Positions 35,015 to 44,338 of a stretch of 64,000 bases of DNA are shown one piece after another. The notes below the pieces were generated by a model. The model saw nothing but the letters and a program-made list of their open reading frames with translations. It was not told the DNA's origin and searched no databases. The first letter of the stretch is position 1, and each line of letters opens with the position of its first letter. The translations under genes and the position numbers were made by a program. Origin of the DNA: Oceanihabitans sediminis (GTDB taxonomy: Bacteria; Bacteroidota; Bacteroidia; Flavobacteriales; Flavobacteriaceae); contig NZ_QPIG01000002.1 in assembly GCF_003337215.1 (NCBI RefSeq), forward strand, positions 310,001-374,000, in the 5' to 3' direction.

Positions 35015-35596
35015 TTATTGAAGTAATTTATTTATTTGTGCATACTGCAATAACATAATGGTTTTTGCGTCTATGATTTCTTGATTATTCATCATTTCTA
35101 CAGCTTTTGAAAATGGAACTTCTAAAACTTCAATTTCTTCGTTTTCACTTTCTAACCCTCCTCCTTCATTTATTTTCATCGCGTCTGTATATGCTGCTAT
35201 AAACAAATACATTTTTTCTGTAACAGCTCCTGGCGAAGTATAGGCTTCTAACACCTTGGTTGCTTCTTTTATTTTATAGCCAACCTCTTCTTCTACCTCT
35301 CTAATTATACAGGTTTCGGCATCTTCATTTTTATCCATCGCTCCTGCACAAACTTCAATAGACATACCATCATTTTTATTGTTAATATAAGCCGGCATTC
35401 TAAACTGCTTGGTTAGAATAACCGTGTTTTTTTCTACATTATACAATAAAATACAGGTTCCATCTCCTCTATCATAACTCTCCCTTGAAATACGTTTCCA
35501 GCTTCCATCTTTAAACTGAAAATCATAATCAACTCTATTTAATGTTGCCCATTCTTTTGAAAGGATTGTTGTATTTATATTTTTAAGTTTAGGCAT
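35015..35596 (-). CDS. NUDIX hydrolase (NudK/GDP-mannose pyrophosphatase-like)
   Basis: I use the ATG at 35596 (193 residues, MPKLKNINTTILSKEW), the usual NudK-like start. An earlier ATG at 35641 would overlap the AAA gene by 41 bases. The NUDIX box is complete: G, five residues, E, seven residues, then REVEEEVG (about residues 90-112). The VILTKQFRMPAY segment before it is typical of ADP-ribose and GDP-mannose pyrophosphatases. It lies directly after the AAA ATPase and is probably cotranscribed. The substrate is not determinable here. Confidence 0.87.
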   Translation of the reverse strand: MPKLKNINTTILSKEWATLNRVDYDFQFKDGSWKRISRESYDRGDGTCILLYNVEKNTVILTKQFRMPAYINNKNDGMSIEVCAGAMDKNEDAETCIIREVEEEVGYKIKEATKVLEAYTSPGAVTEKMYLFIAAYTDAMKINEGGGLESENEEIEVLEVPFSKAVEMMNNQEIIDAKTIMLLQYAQINKLLQ

Positions 35597-35600
35597 TGTA

Positions 35601-37562
35601 TTAATCTTTTCTTTCAAACTGCTCTCTTGCTTTGGTTTCAATATTTAATTGATTTATTCTTGCATCTACTTTTCGTTTAAAATCGGTATCTGCAATGGTT
35701 GCTACATTATCTAAATAGCGAATAACTTCTTGTCTTCTTATGTCTGAAAAGTTTAAACCTTTCATATTCGCTTTCATCAACTCTTGTAGCATATTAAACT
35801 TTGTTTGATAATCCTTTTTGAAATATTTTTCTGGATTTTCAAACCAATCCTGTTCTAAATCAAAATCTGTTAAACGCAAAGAAATTGCCGACTGAATATT
35901 ACGCACATCTCTTGAGGAGAAAAACGGAAATATTTTCTGAATCTCTTTATACAAAGTTGCGTAAAACATATGATCATTTGTTTTATGCATTTTTTCTACC
36001 TTATCAAAGGTTTCGTGTACTCTTGCTTCACTTGGTTTATCAACTATTTGTAAAATTTCCCCCATACTTTTTGCCAAACCTTGATCGGATAGATATTTAT
36101 AATGCTTAGGGTCATTCATATTTATAAAATCTGGCATGGTATTTTGCATTTTCCTCCACCATATATAATCTTGATCTACAAAATCATGTTCAGTACGTGC
36201 TCCATCTATTTTAAAACGCCCTTGTACACGAGAAATCACCGCCTTGTCTAACATTTCTGGAAGGTTGGTAAACAAACCAATAGAACTGTTTCCGTAGTTT
36301 ACAGCATAAGCTCCTTCGGTATAGCGTAAAAACACACCAATTACTTCTTTTACTCCTGCAGAAACTCCTTGAGCTGTTCGTTCTTGTAAATTATTCTCAG
36401 CATCATCAATTGGTGCAAAAATTAATTTTGTTGGATCTTGCAAAGGCTTCATCCATTCTACCATTTTTTCAGCAGAACCTCCTTGAAAGGTACTTATCAA
36501 AGTATCTGGCATTGGGTGGAATAAAAACGGAATATCTAAATGATCGGCATGTTCTTTCAGTCTAGTTGCAATGGCAGCAATGAGCATACTCTTTCCTGTT
36601 CCCGGAATTCCGTAACCCATAAAAACGGGCATAAAACCACCTAGTTCTTGAAAGGGATTCTTTTTAACTTCAAAATCATAGCTTAGCATACGTTCTGTTA
36701 AACGTCTTGCAAAGTGCTTTGCATCTTTGTTTCCTACAATTTGTTCGAATTGAATTTTATTAAACGCGACACTTTTTGCCGTTCCTTGAAACATATTATC
36801 CCATCCCGAAATGGCAAAATCAGAGTTTTCTAACTTATAAGTTCTATCTACAATGGTTTCGGTGTATTCTAAACTGCTTTTACGAAGTTGTATTTCATCT
36901 ATTAAAGCTTCAAAATACACTACAGCAAAATCAACAACATCCTTATCTGATTTAATAATATCTGGATGTGCCAAATACTTATCTAAATAGAATAAATTAC
37001 ATGAAATTCCTTTTAACGGACTAAGTAGTGACACCTCTGGAATTCCTGCAAATTTTTGTTTCATTACAGATAAATCATCGGAAGCATGTGGTTTTAAATC
37101 ATGTAAAATTTTATATGCAGATGCAAAAAGCATAAAGGCCGTAGCTGTGTACATTTTGCTTTCATATTCTCGTCTTCCGTTGGTATCTAAAGCCGATTTA
37201 TTTTGATTTAAAGTAGTTAAGCCTGAAGCATCATAATAACTATCCTTTACCCAAATACCTAGCGTAATCCCCTCTTGAATCGCATATAAAGCTTGGTTTA
37301 GATATATTGGTATCGCAACAGACTCGGGTAATAGTCGTTTTTTTAAAGCTAAAATAGTTTTAGAAATAGACGTCGTACTTATATTACTTCCATTTTTTGC
37401 TCTGGATAAATACAGTAATATAGATGCATCGTTAGCATTTTTATCCTTGTTTTTAGCTCGTTGGCTTTGCTCCCATTGTACAGATTTTAAATAAGAAGTT
37501 GCTTCATCACGAAGCATATCTAATTCATTTTGTTTTATAGGAAAAGTTGTATTGTGTTCCAT
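35601..37562 (-). CDS. AAA family ATPase of the unknown-function cluster
   Basis: A 653-residue protein with an N-terminal helical region (about residues 1-295) and an AAA module (about 300-500). Walker A is GIPGTGKS with K324. The Walker B position reads FAPIDDAEN (D386, D387), an acidic pair in place of the usual Asp-Glu. A sensor-like TNLPEMLDKAVISRVQGRF follows, with an arginine suited to act as a finger. The C-terminal 150 residues are helical. It has no membrane segment. Its neighbours are a coiled-coil protein, a NUDIX hydrolase and membrane proteins, so it may remodel a protein complex; this is inferred. Confidence 0.82.
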   Translation of the reverse strand: MEHNTTFPIKQNELDMLRDEATSYLKSVQWEQSQRAKNKDKNANDASILLYLSRAKNGSNISTTSISKTILALKKRLLPESVAIPIYLNQALYAIQEGITLGIWVKDSYYDASGLTTLNQNKSALDTNGRREYESKMYTATAFMLFASAYKILHDLKPHASDDLSVMKQKFAGIPEVSLLSPLKGISCNLFYLDKYLAHPDIIKSDKDVVDFAVVYFEALIDEIQLRKSSLEYTETIVDRTYKLENSDFAISGWDNMFQGTAKSVAFNKIQFEQIVGNKDAKHFARRLTERMLSYDFEVKKNPFQELGGFMPVFMGYGIPGTGKSMLIAAIATRLKEHADHLDIPFLFHPMPDTLISTFQGGSAEKMVEWMKPLQDPTKLIFAPIDDAENNLQERTAQGVSAGVKEVIGVFLRYTEGAYAVNYGNSSIGLFTNLPEMLDKAVISRVQGRFKIDGARTEHDFVDQDYIWWRKMQNTMPDFINMNDPKHYKYLSDQGLAKSMGEILQIVDKPSEARVHETFDKVEKMHKTNDHMFYATLYKEIQKIFPFFSSRDVRNIQSAISLRLTDFDLEQDWFENPEKYFKKDYQTKFNMLQELMKANMKGLNFSDIRRQEVIRYLDNVATIADTDFKRKVDARINQLNIETKAREQFERKD

Positions 37563-37638
37563 TCTTTTAGTCGTTAGTATACAGTATTTAGTGCTTAGTA
37601 TTCATTACTGATAACTGAGGTATATACTGTTAACTTTT

Positions 37639-38685
37639 TTAATTATCTATGCTTAATTCTGAAATTTGAATTGGAGCTTTCTCCAGTTTATTCATTATTT
37701 CTGGTGTTTTATTATATAGCAATTGAATGATTCTGTGAGGTGCAAATACGTAACGTTTTCTATAAATCGCATCCCATTTTTGATAGATTTGCTTACTGAA
37801 GAAGCCACCTTCTTTAAATTCACTTTGCGATTTTAATTCCTCTATTTTAAAAGAAATAGCATACGAGTTTAATGGAATAGTTTTACTCGCAATTCCCTGT
37901 AGTATAGCATGAGTTACTAAGTTTTCATCTTTGGCAAATACATTGTGTATTGGACCTAAATCTACTCGTTTTATTAGTTTTGGAAATACTTTTGCTAAAC
38001 GCTTATCTATAGAATAAGCCATAGTATCAAAAGCCATTTCTCTATCTGCTACATTTTTTAAGGTTATGTAAAGATCCTCTCGTACTTTCTCTATATTACT
38101 GCCTTCATAATCAAAATACATATAGCAAATAAATGGACGGTTATGAGATACATCATAAAAACTCCAACTAACTAAATACTTTGCTGGGGCATTTTCTGGC
38201 GCATCTAGTATCTTTCCTTGTACAAACCGATTAAATATATATTCTTTTTTAGCCGAAGTATAGTACACAATTGAAGCGGCTTGAAATAACTTCCTTTTAG
38301 GAATTGCCTCTTTTTTCCGAAGAAGTGTGTCAAGAAACTCATCTTTTAAAGTTTCTACATTGGTAAGCTTTTGAAGATAACTTTCCCGAAGTTCTAAATC
38401 ATTAAATAAATAACGAAACTCTAAATAATTAGGAAAACCGGAGTCGGTTAAATCTACTCGCATGTTTTCTTCTTCGTCATACATATATTTAATACGCATT
38501 GCCTCTATAGAATACAACAGTAAATCAGAATATTGTTTGAACAAGAGTATTTCTTGCTGGTTTAATAATTGATTTCGTTGCACAGCTACAAGAAGCTCTT
38601 TTAGAGCAAAGTCCATCATTTTATGATAGAAAACGTATTGCTCTTTGGAGTCTAATTTTGCCGAATCTAAAGGTGTTACAATCAT
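37639..38685 (-). CDS. Protein of unknown function in the AAA cluster
   Basis: A 348-residue soluble protein, mainly helical in the first half (many Leu, Lys and Glu), then a mixed region with LVSWSFYDVSHNRPFICYMYFDY and KVFPKLIKRVDLGPIHN. There is no signal peptide or membrane segment. I recognise no domain. It lies between the coiled-coil gene and the AAA ATPase with gaps of 115 and 76 bases, and is likely in the same transcription unit. Confidence 0.7.
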   Translation of the reverse strand: MIVTPLDSAKLDSKEQYVFYHKMMDFALKELLVAVQRNQLLNQQEILLFKQYSDLLLYSIEAMRIKYMYDEEENMRVDLTDSGFPNYLEFRYLFNDLELRESYLQKLTNVETLKDEFLDTLLRKKEAIPKRKLFQAASIVYYTSAKKEYIFNRFVQGKILDAPENAPAKYLVSWSFYDVSHNRPFICYMYFDYEGSNIEKVREDLYITLKNVADREMAFDTMAYSIDKRLAKVFPKLIKRVDLGPIHNVFAKDENLVTHAILQGIASKTIPLNSYAISFKIEELKSQSEFKEGGFFSKQIYQKWDAIYRKRYVFAPHRIIQLLYNKTPEIMNKLEKAPIQISELSIDN

Positions 38686-38800
38686 AAAAAAATGGACGTT
38701 TAATCTATAGGATCTATGTAGCGAGTTTTAATAATAGCGTGAATAGTTAAGCCCTAGCAGATTCTTCCTTGAAATCAAAAGTTACAAGGGCCTTAATATG

Positions 38801-40141
38801 TTAACCTAATAAATCATCCTCGTTAGCTTCTGGCTTTGGCTTTTCTGATGGTTTGCTATCTCCAGAAGGAGCATTTGCATCTGCTTTATAATACTCTTCA
38901 AAAATCTCTTTCATATCAATACCGTAGCGGTCTGCAAAGTTTTTCTGAATTTCAGAATCTTTAGCTCTAATTTCGCTTAATGCTTCTGCATAACTACCAT
39001 AAACCCCTTGCATCACTTTTTCGTGTACAGGAATATTGTCCATCATTTCCTGACGGGCTTTTGCACTTGCTGTATGCATTGCTGCAAGCGTTTCGCCAAT
39101 ATGCTCATCTGTTTTTACTCCTAGATGTTCTAGGATAGCTGCAAATTCTTGATCGGTTCTAGCTTTTAATGCAATAACATAACCGTCGTAGTATTTTAAT
39201 CTCTCGTCTGTATCCGACTTTAATTTAGCACGATGTGTTTGTAAGTTACTGCGTAAAGAAGTTAGTACTTTAATGGTTAAATTATGTTTGTGTACAAAAC
39301 TATCTTTAGAAGCTGCTAAGGTTGTGTAAGCGTTTTTAAGTCCTTCTAACTCCTCTACCGCTTGCTCTAATGTGGTTACTTTTGATAATGCATCAGAATA
39401 CTCTGTAGATTGCTTATCTGAAACCTCTTCTAATGCTTGGCGTGATTGCTTTAGTAATGAGTATTTCTCTTCTAGCTTATCTTCTACTTCTTTCTTTTTT
39501 TGAAGTGCCTTTGTGTGATTATTACTTGCTTCTACAATAGCAGTTTTAAGACTTTCTTCTACTTCTTTAATTTCAAGTTCTCGATCTTTTAACCTTTTAA
39601 TTGCAGCTTGACTTTTAAAGGATAGTTCGTTTAAAAGTGTTTGTACGTCAGCATTTTCTATACGTAACTGAAACTTCGCTTTTGCTTTATTATCTGCTGC
39701 ATCTCTTTCTTTTTGCGCATTTTGAAGTTCCTGCTCTGCATTCTTGATTTTGCTTTTTCTTCCCCAAAGGTTATTCCACCAAGTATCTGGTTTGTTATTT
39801 GCGTCTTCCAATTGCACTCTAGCACGTTCTAAGCGCTTAACAGCATCGTCTATTATTTTTTGTTCTTCGGCATTTAAGGCTGAAAAACCTTCAAACATAA
39901 TTCCAACCTCATCTTGATAATCGGTAAGATCTTTAATAGCATCTAAAAGAGTGGTTCTATCCTTCTCTGCCATATCTACAACATTATCTAATGTTGCATT
40001 TAAAATTTTCTGACGACTTTCGGGATCATCTTCTTGTGCCAATTTAGACTTCATTTGGTCTATGGCTTTTCCCCAATTCACATCTACTTTCTCCGTTTTT
40101 TCGTTGGAATTTGTTTCTAATAAATCAAAATCATCAGACAT
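38801..40141 (-). CDS. Long coiled-coil protein heading the AAA cluster
   Basis: A 446-residue soluble protein. Long coiled coils rich in Glu, Lys, Ala and Gln lie at about residues 85-260 and 270-330. A WWNNLWGRK segment interrupts near residue 120, and a C-terminal acidic, proline-rich tail ends DDLLG. The layout is loosely like TelA/toxic-anion-resistance proteins, but no diagnostic motif is seen and I do not assign that family. It is the first gene of the run. The low-complexity charged tail looks like a binding handle for a partner. Confidence 0.7.
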   Translation of the reverse strand: MSDDFDLLETNSNEKTEKVDVNWGKAIDQMKSKLAQEDDPESRQKILNATLDNVVDMAEKDRTTLLDAIKDLTDYQDEVGIMFEGFSALNAEEQKIIDDAVKRLERARVQLEDANNKPDTWWNNLWGRKSKIKNAEQELQNAQKERDAADNKAKAKFQLRIENADVQTLLNELSFKSQAAIKRLKDRELEIKEVEESLKTAIVEASNNHTKALQKKKEVEDKLEEKYSLLKQSRQALEEVSDKQSTEYSDALSKVTTLEQAVEELEGLKNAYTTLAASKDSFVHKHNLTIKVLTSLRSNLQTHRAKLKSDTDERLKYYDGYVIALKARTDQEFAAILEHLGVKTDEHIGETLAAMHTASAKARQEMMDNIPVHEKVMQGVYGSYAEALSEIRAKDSEIQKNFADRYGIDMKEIFEEYYKADANAPSGDSKPSEKPKPEANEDDLLG

Positions 40142-40352
40142 ACTTATAAAATTTTAGGTTAATCGATTAGTTGCTAAGCAATTTCGATAAAAAATATCAG
40201 TTACTGAAACGAAATCGCTTAAAATATAAGTAGCAGAATTTTATAATTTGTTACAAGTTGCTTTTAAAACTTATCTAGTAATTTGCCATAAATGAAATAT
40301 TTACGATTATAACAAAATAGAAAAACGAAGTATTTACTTCAGGGCGTGAAAC

Positions 40353-40380
40353 AAAAAAAGCCTGCAATTGCAGGCTTTTA
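40353..40380. terminator. Terminator after ettA
   Basis: A perfect stem AAAAGCCTGCAA with its complement and almost no loop, with A and T tracts. On the minus strand it follows the ettA stop by about 24 bases. Confidence 0.8.
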
Positions 40381-40403
40381 TTTAATAAATAAGTTGATTT
40401 GAA

Positions 40404-42095
40404 TTATCTAACTAACTTTTTATATTTAATTCGTTTTGGCATTAAATCTCCACCAAGACGTTTCTTTTTGTTTTCTTCATACTCAGAGAAACTTCCTTCA
40501 AAGAAATACACTTGCGAATCTCCTTCAAAAGCTAGAATATGCGTACAAATTCTATCTAAGAACCATCTATCGTGACTAATTACTACTGCACATCCTGCAA
40601 AGTTTTCTAGCCCTTCTTCTAGTGCTCTTAGTGTATTTACATCTAAGTCGTTTGTTGGCTCATCTAATAAAAGAACGTTCCCTTCTTCTTTTAGTGTCAT
40701 TGCTAAATGCAAGCGGTTACGCTCACCACCAGAAAGTAGTTTTACTTTTTTATTTTGCTCAGAACCTGAGAAGTTAAACCTACTTAAATAAGCACGAGAA
40801 TTTACTTGTCTACCCCCCATCATGATAAGCTCTTGCTCATCACTAAAGTTTTGCCAAATTGTTTTCTCTGGATCTATATTAGAGTGTTTTTGATCTACAT
40901 AAGCCAGTTTTGCTGTTTCTCCTACCTTAAACTCTCCTTTATCTGGAGTTTCCTCTCCCATAATCATCCTGAAGATAGTAGTTTTACCTGCTCCATTCGG
41001 ACCAATAACACCAACAATTCCAGCCTGTGGCAGATTAAAGTTTAGATCTTCATATAACAACTTATCGTCATAACCTTTGCTTACACCAATAGCTTCAATC
41101 ACATTGGTCCCTAAACGAGGTCCGTTTGGAATATAGATTTCTAGCTTTTCGTCTAACTGCTTTTGGTCTTGACTTAATAATTTATCGTAGTTATTTAAAC
41201 GAGCTTTTTGTTTTGTTTGGCGACCTTTTGCTCCTTGACGTACCCATTCTAACTCACGCTCTAATGTTTTTTGTCGTTTTGAAGCAGATTTACTTTCTTG
41301 TGCCATACGTTTAGATTTTTGGTCTAACCAAGAAGAATAATTTCCTTTCCAAGGAATCCCCTCTCCTCTATCTAACTCTAAAATCCAACCTGCTACGTTA
41401 TCTAAGAAATACCTATCATGCGTTACAGCAATTACGGTTCCTTTGTATTGTGCTAAATGATGCTCTAACCAATGTACAGATTCTGCATCTAAGTGGTTGG
41501 TTGGCTCATCTAATAATAATACATCTGGTTCTTGTAAAAGCAAACGACATAAAGCAACACGACGACGTTCTCCTCCAGAAAGCACAGATATCTTTTTGTC
41601 TCCGTCTGGAGTACGCAAAGCATCCATTGCTATTTCTAACTTGGTATCTAATTCCCAAGCATTAGAAGCGTCTATTTGATCTTGTAATTCGGCTTGTCTG
41701 TTCATAAGCTTCTCCATTTTATCTGGATTGCTATAAACTTCTTCTAAGCCAAACATATCGTTAATCTTATTGTACTCATCAAGAATTGCAACAGTTTCTG
41801 CTACACCTTCTTTTACATTTTCTAAGACTGTTTTTTCTTCATCTAACTGTGGCTCTTGCTCTAAGTATCCTACAGTATATCCTGGAGAAAATACTACGTC
41901 TCCTTGGTAATTTTTATCTACTCCAGCAATAATTTTAAGCAAAGTAGATTTACCAGAACCGTTAAGTCCTAGTATTCCAATCTTCGCTCCGTAAAAGAAA
42001 CTTAAGTAAATATTTTTTAAAACCGGTGTTTGTGCACTTTGAAATGTCTTAGTTAAACCAGACATTGAAAAGATTACTTTTTTATCATCGCTCAT
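40404..42095 (-). CDS. ettA: Energy-dependent translational throttle protein EttA (ABC-F)
   Basis: A 563-residue ABC-F protein with two nucleotide-binding domains and no membrane part. The first shows LGLNGSGKSTLLK, LSGGERRRVALCRLLL and LLLDEPTNHLD; the second shows GPNGAGKTTIFRM and LSGGERNRLHLAM. EttA binds the ribosomal E site and gates entry into elongation according to energy status. The linker between domains holds the lysine- and arginine-rich RQTKQKARLNNYDKL stretch. Its ATG overlaps the stop of the small membrane protein upstream (TAATG), so translation is probably coupled. Confidence 0.95.
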   Translation of the reverse strand: MSDDKKVIFSMSGLTKTFQSAQTPVLKNIYLSFFYGAKIGILGLNGSGKSTLLKIIAGVDKNYQGDVVFSPGYTVGYLEQEPQLDEEKTVLENVKEGVAETVAILDEYNKINDMFGLEEVYSNPDKMEKLMNRQAELQDQIDASNAWELDTKLEIAMDALRTPDGDKKISVLSGGERRRVALCRLLLQEPDVLLLDEPTNHLDAESVHWLEHHLAQYKGTVIAVTHDRYFLDNVAGWILELDRGEGIPWKGNYSSWLDQKSKRMAQESKSASKRQKTLERELEWVRQGAKGRQTKQKARLNNYDKLLSQDQKQLDEKLEIYIPNGPRLGTNVIEAIGVSKGYDDKLLYEDLNFNLPQAGIVGVIGPNGAGKTTIFRMIMGEETPDKGEFKVGETAKLAYVDQKHSNIDPEKTIWQNFSDEQELIMMGGRQVNSRAYLSRFNFSGSEQNKKVKLLSGGERNRLHLAMTLKEEGNVLLLDEPTNDLDVNTLRALEEGLENFAGCAVVISHDRWFLDRICTHILAFEGDSQVYFFEGSFSEYEENKKKRLGGDLMPKRIKYKKLVR

Positions 42096-42277
42096 TATAC
42101 TCTACCTTTTAATGCGTTAAAAACCCACGCTATTGCAAAAAAGCCAATTCCTACAGCTGCAAATCCCCAACCTGCAACATCATCATATCTAAAAGCTCCT
42201 AAAGCAATAAGCCCTAATCCTACAAAAATCATTACCCATGTTGCCCATGCTAACACAGTATTTTTATTCATTGCCAT
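42095..42277 (-). CDS. Small two-helix membrane protein (CAL67264-like)
   Basis: A 60-residue protein with two hydrophobic segments (about residues 8-27 and 33-54) and an AFRYDDVAGWGF turn. I recall the CAL67264 small-membrane family of Flavobacteriaceae as a match, unverified. The first ATG at 42277 is followed by a second at 42271 (MNKN), and either could be used. The stop overlaps the ettA start by one base. Function unknown. Confidence 0.75.
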   Translation of the reverse strand: MAMNKNTVLAWATWVMIFVGLGLIALGAFRYDDVAGWGFAAVGIGFFAIAWVFNALKGRV

Positions 42278-42354
42278 TTTCTATTTCAATTATAGTTAGT
42301 TAAATACAAATATCTATATTTTGTATAAATTTATCATGAAAAATTGCTTCTAAT

Positions 42355-43074
42355 TTATAATAAAGGAACTTCTATAAGTAGTATTTCAGAATCTTCCTTA
42401 GATTTTATTTCAAAACCTTCTGTTTCTGAGATTCCAAGAGCATCTCTTGTATATAAAGTTTCAGCATTAATTTCTATTTCTCCATAGATATTCATAACAT
42501 AAACTGCATGATTTTCACTTTTTAAGGTATAGGTGAAACTTTTGTCTTTGCTTAAATCTATTCTAGAAATTAAAGCATCTTGGTGAATTTTCAAGCTTCC
42601 TTCTAAATCTTCATCTATAGAAGAAACTAGTGTTTGAAGCTTGTTTTTCCTTTCTTTAGTATCAAATCGATTTTGATCATATCTTGGCGATACATTTTGC
42701 TTATTGGGGATAATCCAAATTTGAAATAAGCTTAAATGTTTATCATCAGAACCATTAATCTCTGAATGCTCTACTCCAGTTCCAGCACTCATAACTTGTA
42801 CTTCGCCTGCAAGTACTTCTTGCCATTCCTCATGCATATTATCTCGGTGTTTTAACACACCGCTTAAGGGAATGGTAATAATCTCCATATTATCATGTGG
42901 ATGCGTACCAAAACCCATTTTAGGAGCAATTATATCATCGTTTAAAACACGTAAAACTCCAAAATGTACTTTATCCTTATCAAAATAATTTGCAAAACTA
43001 AAGGAATGATTTGCTTGCAACCAACCATGATTTGCAAAACCTCTACTGTCTGCTCTGTGAATTATTGTCTTCAA
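42355..43074 (-). CDS. Pirin family protein (YhhW-like bicupin)
   Basis: A 239-residue bicupin. The N-terminal RADSRGFANHGWLQANHSF and the cupin metal ligands in GTHPHDNMEIITIPLSG and GTGVEHSE are clear. Close relatives (YhhW/YhaK) have quercetinase activity, while others are nuclear or redox sensors. It overlaps the MarR gene start-to-stop by four bases and shares its strand, so the pair is translated together. A link to oxidative or electrophile stress is likely by analogy. Confidence 0.88.
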   Translation of the reverse strand: MKTIIHRADSRGFANHGWLQANHSFSFANYFDKDKVHFGVLRVLNDDIIAPKMGFGTHPHDNMEIITIPLSGVLKHRDNMHEEWQEVLAGEVQVMSAGTGVEHSEINGSDDKHLSLFQIWIIPNKQNVSPRYDQNRFDTKERKNKLQTLVSSIDEDLEGSLKIHQDALISRIDLSKDKSFTYTLKSENHAVYVMNIYGEIEINAETLYTRDALGISETEGFEIKSKEDSEILLIEVPLL

Positions 43075-43511
43075 TTTCTTATTTTATCTAATAAATTACT
43101 TAATTGAACTGCTTCATCTTCGGATATATTCTCTAGTAAATCTTGATGATCTGCCTTTGATATATCCTCTAACAATTCTAAACCTTGTGTTGTTATTTCT
43201 ATGTTTACTACTCTACGATCGTTAGGACATGGAGTGCGTTCAATAAGATCTTTAGCATGAAGCTTATCCATTAAACGAGTAGCATTTGGAGATCGCTCTA
43301 TCATTCGTTCTTTAATAGTTTGCACCTTTAAAGGCATTCCTGCTCCTTTCAAAATTCGTAACACATTAAATTGTTGTGCTGAAATATTGAATGGTTTGAA
43401 AAAAGCATTTTGATAACTGCTAATCCAATTTGCTGTAAATAGAATATTAATCATTGCTTTTACTTTGCTATTAGGAAAAGTAGATTGTATGTCTTTAGAA
43501 ATATCTCCCAT
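43071..43511 (-). CDS. MarR family transcriptional regulator
   Basis: A 146-residue winged-helix regulator. The recognition region IKERMIERSPNATRLMDKLHAKDLIERTPCPNDRR-type wing is typical; it has one cysteine (in CPNDRR), which could sense redox state as in other MarR members, though this is inferred. It sits between the FMN-reductase/GNAT gene (10-base gap) and pirin (overlap), and probably regulates this operon. Confidence 0.9.
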   Translation of the reverse strand: MGDISKDIQSTFPNSKVKAMINILFTANWISSYQNAFFKPFNISAQQFNVLRILKGAGMPLKVQTIKERMIERSPNATRLMDKLHAKDLIERTPCPNDRRVVNIEITTQGLELLEDISKADHQDLLENISEDEAVQLSNLLDKIRN

Positions 43512-43521
43512 AGCCCTAAGT

Positions 43522-44337
43522 TTAAGCCAACCTTTCGGCGTACTCTTCTTTTTTATTAAATACAGCGGCTGCGTATGAACAGGAAGGAGCTGCTTTTATT
43601 CCTTTTTCTTGCATAAACGCAACAGCTTTTTCAACAAGTTTATAACCTACTCCTTGTCCTTTTAAAGAAGGATCTACTTCCGTATGATCTATATCAATTT
43701 TCTTATCGCCAATGTATTTATAAGTCATTTCTGCTACTTGTACACCATCAACTTCTATATAGAACTTTCCTTCTTTATCCGTTTCTGTATGTTGAATTTG
43801 TAAAGCGAAAACATTTTCTTTAAAACGCTTAACTTCCTCCAGTAATTTCGCATTCAATTCCTCGTTTACTATTTTTCCATCTGAAAAATTATCTGCAAAA
43901 AACGGTAAAGAAAAGGATGCTACAATATTTCCTTCGTGAAAACGAAACCTATCTTTAGCGATAGCTAAAACAGAAGCTCCTCCTCTACCTCCTGGAGATG
44001 CCGCCATTAATAACATTGGTTTCTTTTTAAAAGTTTTAGTATCAATTCTAGACATCCAATCAAATAAATTCTTAAAAACCGCAGAGTAAGCTCCGTTATG
44101 TTCTGCTAAGGAAAGAATAATTCCGTCGGTATTTTTAATTTCTTCAAATAGTCTTTTAGCATTTTCTGGATGTCCCATTTCAGCTTCTAAATCGACACCA
44201 AATAACGGAACATCAAAATCATTTAAATCTAAAATTTTCACCTCTACGTCTTCTACTAAGGAAGCTGCATAGGCTGCCAATTTTTTATTCATGGATTTTT
44301 TACTATTACTTCCTGCAAATGCTATAATTCTCTTCAT
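43522..44337 (-). CDS. NAD(P)H-dependent FMN reductase fused to a GNAT-like acetyltransferase
   Basis: A 271-residue two-domain protein. Residues 1-175 form a flavodoxin-like FMN reductase (IIAFAGSNSKKSMNKKLA phosphate loop and SLAEHNGAYSAVFKNLFDW, the flavin loop). Residues 185-271 are a short GNAT domain of the NATD1/YjdJ (Acetyltransf_CG) class with DHTEVDPSLKGQGVGYKLV and KAAPSCSYAAAVF. The reading frame is continuous through the junction. Reduction of quinones or FMN is expected for the first part; the acetyl acceptor is unknown. It lies in an operon with DoxX, MarR and pirin. Confidence 0.85.
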   Translation of the reverse strand: MKRIIAFAGSNSKKSMNKKLAAYAASLVEDVEVKILDLNDFDVPLFGVDLEAEMGHPENAKRLFEEIKNTDGIILSLAEHNGAYSAVFKNLFDWMSRIDTKTFKKKPMLLMAASPGGRGGASVLAIAKDRFRFHEGNIVASFSLPFFADNFSDGKIVNEELNAKLLEEVKRFKENVFALQIQHTETDKEGKFYIEVDGVQVAEMTYKYIGDKKIDIDHTEVDPSLKGQGVGYKLVEKAVAFMQEKGIKAAPSCSYAAAVFNKKEEYAERLA

Positions 44338-44338
44338 A

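Noticed and set aside
38801-40141. Assignment of the coiled-coil protein to TelA/toxic-anion resistance
   Set aside because: The resemblance is only in coiled-coil composition; no TelA signature or ter genes are seen.
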